The notes beneath the pieces are model-generated. The model was given only the letters and a program-made list of their open reading frames with translations. It searched no databases and was not told where the DNA came from. 51,096 bases of DNA, taken from positions 1 through 51,096 of the forward strand of contig UQRE01000016.1 of assembly GCA_900543415.1 (NCBI GenBank), read 5' to 3'. The DNA is from an uncultured Dorea sp. GTDB lineage: Bacteria > Bacillota > Clostridia > Lachnospirales > Lachnospiraceae. Shown here one piece after another: positions 45,423 to 51,096 of this stretch; position 1 is the stretch's first letter; each line of letters begins with the position of its first letter. The position numbers and the translations under genes were made by a program.

Positions 45423-45454
45423 AACTCCCAGCAGATATCTATTTGCTGGGAGTT
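45423..45454 (+). terminator. Hairpin after the permease
   Basis: AACTCCCAGCA/TGCTGGGAGTT stem with only a short TTT after it; partial terminator or mRNA end. Confidence 0.55.
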
Positions 45455-45498
45455 TGCGCATATAGAAGAAAAGTTATGTGTCAAGGAGGAAGAGATTC

Positions 45499-45990
45499 AT
45501 GAGAAAAATTCAAGCAATGCCACTGGACAGGGAGGCGTTCGCTCCGTTTGGAGAATATTATGATATGCTGCATCCGAGTGGATACGCATTAGAAGGGGAA
45601 ATTCATAAATTTTATCCGGACCGGCTCAGTGAATCATCGGTTACTCGAGTAGGATATTCCCCGATTGAAGTCAGGAAAGAAGATCGTATGATTATAAAGG
45701 CAGTGGAATATCACACGACAACACCTGAGTTGATACTGCCGCTGAATGATGATATGATAATACATGTGGGGCCTGCATCGGGCGGGCAGCCGGTAACAGA
45801 ATTTACGAAAGCATTTGTTGTTCCACAGGGTACATTAGTGAAGATTAATACGGCAATCTGGCATTTGGCGCCGCTTCCGGTAAATGAGGAAATGCTTCAT
45901 GCCATGATCATTCTTCCGGAGTGTACGTACGCCAATGATTGTACAGTGGTACAACTAAGTGATGCGGAGCAGTTTGAAATAGAGAGGTAA
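45499..45990 (+). CDS. AllA-like (ureidoglycolate lyase family) cupin protein
   Basis: 163 residues from the ATG at 45499 behind AAGGAGGAAG. Pattern of the AllA family: LDREAFAPFGEYYDML at the N-terminus, then EFTKAFVVPQGTLVKINTAIWHLAPLPV with the conserved His of the cupin-like barrel. No other allantoin or purine-catabolism gene is near. It sits between a sugar importer and a ROK regulator, so it more likely acts on a sugar intermediate. Exact function unknown. Confidence 0.65.
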   Translation: MRKIQAMPLDREAFAPFGEYYDMLHPSGYALEGEIHKFYPDRLSESSVTRVGYSPIEVRKEDRMIIKAVEYHTTTPELILPLNDDMIIHVGPASGGQPVTEFTKAFVVPQGTLVKINTAIWHLAPLPVNEEMLHAMIILPECTYANDCTVVQLSDAEQFEIER

Positions 45991-46017
45991 GAAACTCTCC
46001 GGAGGAAAAGAGAGCGT

Positions 46018-47154
46018 ATGGAAAGAGAAAAATTAAGTGCCAATGAAATTAAAATTCAAAACAGACAGCGGATCTATCAATTTATCCGTGAGAACTATCA
46101 AGTGTCCAAACAGGATGTGGTAGTGGGATTACAGCTTAGTCTCCCGACAGTTACCCAGAATTTGGAGTATTTAAGAGATCTTGGCTTGATTGATACATCA
46201 AAGAAAATTCGGAATACAGGTGGGCGTAATGCGATGGCATATACGTATGTTGCCGATGCGAGGATGGCGATTGGTGTGTATTTGTCTGCAAATCATATGG
46301 GCGTAGTGGCGTTAAATTTGTCCGGAGAAGTAGTTTGTCATTTGAGAGAAAGCGTGGCATTTGATTTAGATGACGATGCTTATTTGCAAAAGATAGGAAG
46401 ATCGGTAGAGGAGATTAAGCAGAAGGCAGCAATTTCCGACGATCAGCTTCTGGGTGTAGGAATCGCGGTTCCAGGCTTGATTTCCAATGACGGTGAATTG
46501 GTAACTTATGGACTGACGCTTGGTTTTACAGGAAAAACAAGGTCGCAGATTGCAAAATATATTCCATATCCAACCAGAATCGTACATGATTCCTATGCGG
46601 CAGGCTATATGGAAACATGGATAGACGGTCAGGTGAAGAATGCATTTTATATTAGCTTGAGCAATAGTATCGGCGGTGCGATGATCATTGACAATGCCAT
46701 TTATGAGGGAGACAGTCTCAAGGGCGGTGAAATCGGACATATGACGGTCGTGCCGGAGGGCGGAGAACTGTGTTATTGTGGGAAAAGAGGATGCTTTGAC
46801 ACGTTGTGCCGTGCAAGTAATCTGGATTGTTATACAAATGGAAATTTGGAAGAGTTTTTCCGGCTTCTTGGAAACGGAGATAAAGGGGCATCAGAACTTT
46901 GGGAGAAATATCTGGATAATCTGTCTTTGTCGATACATAATATCCGAATTCTATTTGATGGAACCGTGATCTTAGGTGGATATGTAGGAGCATATATTGG
47001 CGATTACATGGAAGAGTTGAACCGAAGGGTGGACGATAGGAATCCATTTGGAGATAAAGCAGAAAACTATCTTCGTGCATGTCGCTATAAAGTGGAAGCG
47101 ACAGCGGCTGGGGGCGCCATTTTTTTTGTGGATCACTTTCTGGAGAACATTTAA
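46018..47154 (+). CDS. ROK-family transcriptional regulator, second copy
   Basis: 378 residues. Winged helix (VSKQDVVVGLQLSLPTVTQNLEYL), sugar-kinase-like domain (SLSNSIGGAMIIDN) and zinc motif CYCGKRGCFDTLC. Clearly paralogous to 39611-40783, sharing NLxLxxxNxRxxFD and LGGYVGxY blocks. Its start lies 27 bases after the AllA-like gene. Confidence 0.9.
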   Translation: MEREKLSANEIKIQNRQRIYQFIRENYQVSKQDVVVGLQLSLPTVTQNLEYLRDLGLIDTSKKIRNTGGRNAMAYTYVADARMAIGVYLSANHMGVVALNLSGEVVCHLRESVAFDLDDDAYLQKIGRSVEEIKQKAAISDDQLLGVGIAVPGLISNDGELVTYGLTLGFTGKTRSQIAKYIPYPTRIVHDSYAAGYMETWIDGQVKNAFYISLSNSIGGAMIIDNAIYEGDSLKGGEIGHMTVVPEGGELCYCGKRGCFDTLCRASNLDCYTNGNLEEFFRLLGNGDKGASELWEKYLDNLSLSIHNIRILFDGTVILGGYVGAYIGDYMEELNRRVDDRNPFGDKAENYLRACRYKVEATAAGGAIFFVDHFLENI

Positions 47155-47201
47155 TATGATTATTTTGCGGAATCAGCATTGTGCAATATAACTAAAAAGA
47201 T

Positions 47202-47247
47202 CGCAGATAATTCTTTGAATATGCAAATTGACAAAAGATTATCTGCG
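47202..47247. terminator. Terminator-like hairpin after the second ROK gene
   Basis: CGCAGATAAT/ATTATCTGCG outer stem continuing through TCTTTG/CAAAAG with one mismatch; 14-base loop. The FGGY promoter is built into the loop and 3' side. Confidence 0.6.
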
Positions 47248-47256
47248 GTTTATTAT
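47228..47256 (+). promoter_or_regulatory. Promoter of the FGGY kinase gene
   Basis: Consensus TTGACA in the hairpin loop/3' arm, 17-bp spacer, TATTAT just past the stem. Confidence 0.75.
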
Positions 47257-47306
47257 ATAAATAACTTTTATAAAACAGGTTTATATAAGAGAAAAGGAGG
47301 AATAAA

Positions 47307-48839
47307 ATGAACTATTTATTGGGTACGGATATCGGAACATCAGGAACAAAGACTATCTTGATGGATACGACAGGAAAATTGATCGCACAAGACTTACAGG
47401 AATATGATGTTTTGACACCAAAGCCGCTGTGGGCAGAGCAGTGGCCGGATGTGTGGTATGAAGCTACCAAAGATTCTATCCGCAATACAGTTGCAAAAGC
47501 AGCAGAGGCCGGAGTGAAAGCGGAAGATATTAAAGGAATTGCGATTAGTGGATTGTATGGGGGTTCCGGAATTCCGTTAGATGAAAATATGAAACCAATT
47601 CGTCCTTGTATGATATGGATGGACAGAAGAGCGGATGATGAGACGAAATGGGTATTGGATCATATTGGAGAAGAAAAACTGTTAGAGATTACGCATAATG
47701 GAGCAGATCCATATTACGGATACACAAAGATTTTATGGATGAAGAACCATGAGCCGGAAAATTGGGCGAAAACGAAATTGTTCCTGCCACCGAATGATTA
47801 TGTGATTTATCATTTGACAGGAGAAATCGCGATTGATTATTCTTCAGCAGGAAATATCGGCGGTATCTTCGATATGAATACGAGAACATGGTCTGAAGAA
47901 CTGATGGAAGCAATGGGAATTCCGATGTCTATGATGCCTCAGAGAATTGTAGAATCTACAGATATTGTAGGTGGAATGACAAAAGAAGCTGCTGAGGATC
48001 TTGGATTGTGGGAAGGTCTTCCGGTTATTGCAAGCGGTATCGACTGTGGCGCAGCCAATATTGGTCTTGGTGTGTTTGAATCAGGAGTATATGCGGCGGC
48101 TATCGGAACATCCATGTGTGGAGCGTTAATTTCTGATAAACCGGTAGAAGGAAAAGGCTTGATCGTATGGCCATATTTATATGATGCGAAAAACCTCTCT
48201 TACTATTTTGCCGGAGGAAATACCGCAGGAGCAATTGTAAAGTGGTTCAGAAATACATTGTGTCAGTGGGAAATTGAAAACCAGAAGAATGGCGGTCCGA
48301 ATCTCTATGATGTTCTGAATGGACAGGCAGAAGAGATTCCGGCAGGAAGTGAAGGTCTGGTAGTGCTTCCTTATTTCATGGGAGAGAGAAGCCCAATATG
48401 GGATTCTGATGCAAAAGGAACAATCGTGGGATTGTCATTAGCACATACAAAAGGTCACCTTTACCGCGCATTTTTGGAAGCTGTTGCATATTGTCTGCGT
48501 GACGCGATGGAAGCAACAGGAAGCGATCTGGGAGAGTATATTCTGATCGCAGGAGGCGTTACAAAATCAAAAGTATGGCGTCAGATTTTTGCAGATGTGA
48601 CAGGTTATCCGGTGGTTTGTCCGATTTATGATGTGGAAGCAAATATGGGAGATGTTATGCTGGCCGGAATCGGTACAGGTCTTCTTACATATGAGGAAGT
48701 AAAGAAGTGGCAGGTTCTCGATGACAAGATTATGCCAAATAAAGAAGCACACGAGAAGTATAATGAATACTTCAAGCTCTATAAGAACATCTATCACCAC
48801 TTAAAAGATGATATGAAAGAATTGACAAGAATTCGTTAA
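47307..48839 (+). CDS. FGGY-family carbohydrate kinase (xylulokinase-like)
   Basis: 510 residues. LGTDIGTSGTKTILMD (phosphate loop 1), GIAISGLYGGSG, MIWMDRRADDETKW (sugar-contact region), IASGIDCGAANIGLGVF and YILIAGGVTKSKVWRQIFADVTGYPV (the C-terminal FGGY signature region). It phosphorylates a ketose or polyol with ATP. The xylulokinase-like sequence does not fix the substrate. Its own promoter and AAAGGAGG precede it. Confidence 0.9.
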   Translation: MNYLLGTDIGTSGTKTILMDTTGKLIAQDLQEYDVLTPKPLWAEQWPDVWYEATKDSIRNTVAKAAEAGVKAEDIKGIAISGLYGGSGIPLDENMKPIRPCMIWMDRRADDETKWVLDHIGEEKLLEITHNGADPYYGYTKILWMKNHEPENWAKTKLFLPPNDYVIYHLTGEIAIDYSSAGNIGGIFDMNTRTWSEELMEAMGIPMSMMPQRIVESTDIVGGMTKEAAEDLGLWEGLPVIASGIDCGAANIGLGVFESGVYAAAIGTSMCGALISDKPVEGKGLIVWPYLYDAKNLSYYFAGGNTAGAIVKWFRNTLCQWEIENQKNGGPNLYDVLNGQAEEIPAGSEGLVVLPYFMGERSPIWDSDAKGTIVGLSLAHTKGHLYRAFLEAVAYCLRDAMEATGSDLGEYILIAGGVTKSKVWRQIFADVTGYPVVCPIYDVEANMGDVMLAGIGTGLLTYEEVKKWQVLDDKIMPNKEAHEKYNEYFKLYKNIYHHLKDDMKELTRIR

Positions 48840-48886
48840 TCAAAGTTGGAAATAAAAAGAGCTGACAGGCAATTGGCAGCATAAAA

Positions 48887-48926
48887 CAAAGGCAGGTATC
48901 ACTCGTATGAGTGGCACCTGCCTTTG
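48887..48926. terminator. Bidirectional terminator between kinase and MFS genes
   Basis: CAAAGGCAGGT/ACCTGCCTTTG arms with inner CACTC/GAGTG pairing. Serves two convergent genes. Confidence 0.8.
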
Positions 48927-48929
48927 AAG

Positions 48930-50123
48930 TTATCTCTGCTTTTTTAACAAAATGAGAAGCGTTAAAATAAAAAGAAATAGTAGTACCGGAAGGAAGATAC
49001 CTGCTTTTAAACCGAAATATGTATTGACAATCCCCATGAACCAAGGTCCGAACATTCCGCCAAGACCACCGAAGGCAAAATAAAGTCCCTGCACTCTTCC
49101 TGCATTTCCGGACGGGAGAGAGGCAAGCATTGCGGTGGCGGTAGGAAATACAATGGAGTAAAATAGTCCGGATAAAGCAATAATCATCGATAATGGTCCC
49201 GAACTTATGAGTCCTATAAGAATACAAAAGGAAACGCCAAAAGATGCCGCTGCCGTACTGGTAAATCTGCCGATGCGATCAACGAAAAAGCCGCCGGCAA
49301 ATCGACCAAATGTCATAGTAATATAGAAAAAGGACAATAACTGTGCGCTTTTTACAGCAGTGTAATGGCAATCTGTAATATAAAATTCAACCAGCCATGT
49401 AGTGAGCCCCATCTCAGCAGCCATGTACATGAAATTGATGAAGTACATTAATAGTAAGTCTTTACGAAAGAACCGGATGGAACTGTCCGGAGCATTCTCC
49501 CTGTGTTCTGCCAAAGAGACAGAATCACCGGAAACGCCACTCTGCTTTGGAGCGCGTATGGAGATAAAGTAAAGAGCAATCGGTATCAGAAGAACAAGCC
49601 CCATATAGTAGACAAAACGCCAGGAATGTCCTGCGTGCAGCAGTTGGCCGGCAAGTATCGGGGAGAGGATAGAGCCGATTCCGGAAATTGCGGTCAGCAT
49701 ATTTAAGTAACGTCCTTTTTTCTCCGGATAATAGGTAGTGATGATATTGCTTCCGCACAATTCCAAAGTGCCCAGCCCGAAACCGATAAAGGAAATAAAC
49801 AGGAACAAAAATGGCAGGGAGGAAACCGAAGCGTAGCCTGCTGTACCCAGGATCATGCTTGCGGCACAGAGGATCAGTGTTGCGCGGTGTCCAAGCCGGT
49901 CAATGAAGATTCCGGTGATAAAAGTAGATAAAAAATATCCGCCATATTGACCTAAAACGATAGTTCCGCCAAGCGAATAGCTAAGGTTCAGATCTTTGAG
50001 TATTGTAGAAAGGGTAGAACCTTTCAGACTGTCAAAGAGTCCGAACAAAAAGAGACAAAAAATACTTCCGAGAGTGAAAGCAGCTTTGTGATTCCATTTA
50101 TGAATTGATTTACTCTGCGCCAT
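48930..50123 (-). CDS. MFS transporter
   Basis: 397 residues with twelve predicted membrane helices and the MFS loop 2-3 motif GIFIDRLGHRATL, repeated in the second half as GFFVDRIGRFTS. Sugar-type major facilitator; substrate unknown. GGAGG precedes the ATG. It is divergent from the class II aldolase gene, so it may bring in the same or a related substrate as the ABC importer. Confidence 0.92.
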   Translation of the reverse strand: MAQSKSIHKWNHKAAFTLGSIFCLFLFGLFDSLKGSTLSTILKDLNLSYSLGGTIVLGQYGGYFLSTFITGIFIDRLGHRATLILCAASMILGTAGYASVSSLPFLFLFISFIGFGLGTLELCGSNIITTYYPEKKGRYLNMLTAISGIGSILSPILAGQLLHAGHSWRFVYYMGLVLLIPIALYFISIRAPKQSGVSGDSVSLAEHRENAPDSSIRFFRKDLLLMYFINFMYMAAEMGLTTWLVEFYITDCHYTAVKSAQLLSFFYITMTFGRFAGGFFVDRIGRFTSTAAASFGVSFCILIGLISSGPLSMIIALSGLFYSIVFPTATAMLASLPSGNAGRVQGLYFAFGGLGGMFGPWFMGIVNTYFGLKAGIFLPVLLFLFILTLLILLKKQR

Positions 50124-50177
50124 AACGACCTCCAGGATGAAAATAAAGAAAATTCAAGAGATTTTTCCGTTAACGTT

Positions 50178-50206
50178 ATTATATCAAATTTTAGTAGTGA
50201 AAACAA
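50178..50206 (-). promoter_or_regulatory. Promoter of the MFS gene
   Basis: On the minus strand: TTGTTT, 17-bp spacer, TATAAT. A CGTTAACG palindrome at 50168-50175 lies at the expected start point. Confidence 0.65.
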
Positions 50207-50228
50207 CGAAAAACAATGAATAAATAAT

Positions 50229-50257
50229 TTGATTTACGTTGATTTCTGTGCTAGAAT
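50229..50257 (+). promoter_or_regulatory. Promoter of the class II aldolase gene
   Basis: TTGATT, 17-bp spacer, TAGAAT. The leader that follows is almost free of T. Confidence 0.65.
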
Positions 50258-50345
50258 GAAGAAAACAAATAAAAACAATATAAAAAAGAACGAAAAAACA
50301 ACAAAACAGACAAACAAACCCAAGTAAAACAAAAGGAGGAGCATT

Positions 50346-51017
50346 ATGAAGAGTGAGTTGGAAATCAAACAGGAAATGTGTGAAATCGGAAGACGTGTCT
50401 ACAACCGAGGCATGGTTGCAGCAAATGACGGGAATTTTTCGGTAAAATTAAGCGAGGACGAGTATCTGTGTACCCCGACAGGAGTGAGCAAGGGATTTAT
50501 GACGCCGGAATATATTTGTAAAGTGAATGCGAAAGGTGAAGTTCTTGAAGCGAACGAGGGATTCCGTCCATCTTCTGAGGTGAAGATGCATATGCGTATT
50601 TACCAAGAGCGTCCGGACGTGAATGCGGTTGTACATGCACATCCGATGTATGCGACTACCTTTGCAATCGCAGGGGAAGCGTTAATGGATCCGATCATGC
50701 CGGAAGCAGTCATTTTCTTAGGAGGTGTGCCGCTTGCAAAATACGGAACTCCTTCTACGATGGAAATTCCGGACTCTATTCAGGAATTTTTACAGGATTA
50801 TGATGCGGTGCTTTTGGAAAATCACGGAGCATTGACTTATTCAGATACTTTAATGAATGCTTATCATCGCATGGAATCTGTTGAGTTTTATGCACGTTTG
50901 ATGTATCAGGCAAGAATGCTCGGCGGTCCGAAGATCATTCCACCACATAAAGTAGAAGAGTTAAATGAGATTCGCAGAAATATGAATCTCCCTGGAAGAC
51001 ATCCGGCTGTAAAATAG
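50346..51017 (+). CDS. Class II aldolase/epimerase (fuculose-phosphate aldolase-like)
   Basis: 223 residues. NDGNFSVKL and TPTGVSKG phosphate-binding loops, catalytic E78 in RPSSEVKMH, and zinc ligands H97, H99 (VVHAHP) and H160 (LLENHGAL). Family members cleave fuculose, rhamnulose or similar 1-phosphates to DHAP and an aldehyde, or epimerise ribulose 5-phosphate. With the FGGY kinase and dehydrogenases it would complete a ketose-phosphate pathway; the particular sugar is not readable. AAAGGAGGAGC precedes the ATG. Confidence 0.88.
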   Translation: MKSELEIKQEMCEIGRRVYNRGMVAANDGNFSVKLSEDEYLCTPTGVSKGFMTPEYICKVNAKGEVLEANEGFRPSSEVKMHMRIYQERPDVNAVVHAHPMYATTFAIAGEALMDPIMPEAVIFLGGVPLAKYGTPSTMEIPDSIQEFLQDYDAVLLENHGALTYSDTLMNAYHRMESVEFYARLMYQARMLGGPKIIPPHKVEELNEIRRNMNLPGRHPAVK

Positions 51018-51096
51018 TATTTGACATATGGTGAGTCTGGAGGTAGTGTCAAGTGAACTATGAAAAACTGAGTTAAAAGAAAAAGGCTCAGATGAA
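51018..51096. other. Right edge, no gene seen
   Basis: 79 bases with a TTGACA/TGTCAA inverted pair (about 51023-51051) and a GGAGG-like site, but no open frame before the window ends. It could be the leader of a gene beyond the edge. Confidence 0.4.

Noticed and set aside
51018..51096. Insertion-sequence end at the right edge
   Set aside because: A TTGACA/TGTCAA inverted pair alone is not enough; no transposase frame is visible before the window ends.

Overview
The window looks like a chromosomal segment of a gut Firmicute of the Lachnospiraceae/Clostridiales type. The supporting signs are AT-leaning coding sequence with strong AGGAGG ribosome sites, an anaerobic class III ribonucleotide reductase, a str operon (rpsL-rpsG-fusA-tuf), a gdpP-rplI-dnaB cluster, a small 2[4Fe-4S] ferredoxin, and two large glycan/sugar catabolic loci. 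The species cannot be fixed from the sequence alone.

Layout. 1-6.6 kb: nrdD with a candidate NrdR box, a Rpn-like PD-(D/E)XK gene with an octapeptide repeat, a possible Cys-rich micro-ORF, then nrdG, purine nucleoside phosphorylase and an MTA/SAH-deaminase-type amidohydrolase in a tight operon. 6.6-19.4 kb: a galacto-N-biose/lacto-N-biose (GNB/LNB) island. It has a GH112 phosphorylase divergent from a family-9-like carbohydrate-binding protein plus nagB, a decayed AbiE toxin-antitoxin pair, an AraC regulator, an ABC importer (lipoprotein and two permeases, no ATPase), a nucleotidyltransferase, an N-acetylhexosamine 1-kinase-like kinase and galE. 19.6-32.8 kb: core genes (gdpP, rplI, dnaB, ferredoxin, str operon) interleaved with an orphan sugar-binding lipoprotein, a TSUP permease, an HD-domain protein and a second copy of the nucleotidyltransferase. 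32.8-51 kb: a second sugar or polyol locus. It has a 1089-residue DUF5107/TPR protein divergent from an AraC regulator, then a zinc alcohol dehydrogenase, a deleted M24 peptidase pseudogene, a ROK regulator, an SDR dehydrogenase, an Rbs-type ABC importer, an AllA-like cupin, a second ROK regulator, an FGGY kinase, an MFS transporter and a class II aldolase/epimerase.

How it fits together. In the first island the imported disaccharide would be split by GH112 to galactose 1-phosphate and a HexNAc. The kinase makes HexNAc 1-phosphate, the nucleotidyltransferase would make the UDP-sugar, and GalE epimerises it. This parallels the bifidobacterial lnpABCD pathway, but a glucose-1-phosphate-uridylyltransferase-like enzyme stands where a GalT-like enzyme is expected. 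In the second locus the gene set suggests oxidation of a polyol or sugar, phosphorylation of a ketose and cleavage or epimerisation of the ketose phosphate. The substrate is not evident.

Regulatory sequence is unusually legible: three near-identical direct repeats in front of the GH112-divergent operon, an exact 13-bp inverted pair flanking the second AraC gene, a 20-bp element shared by two promoters, and a promoter nested in a terminator hairpin. Three genes are broken: both abiE genes by in-frame stops, and the M24 gene by an internal deletion.
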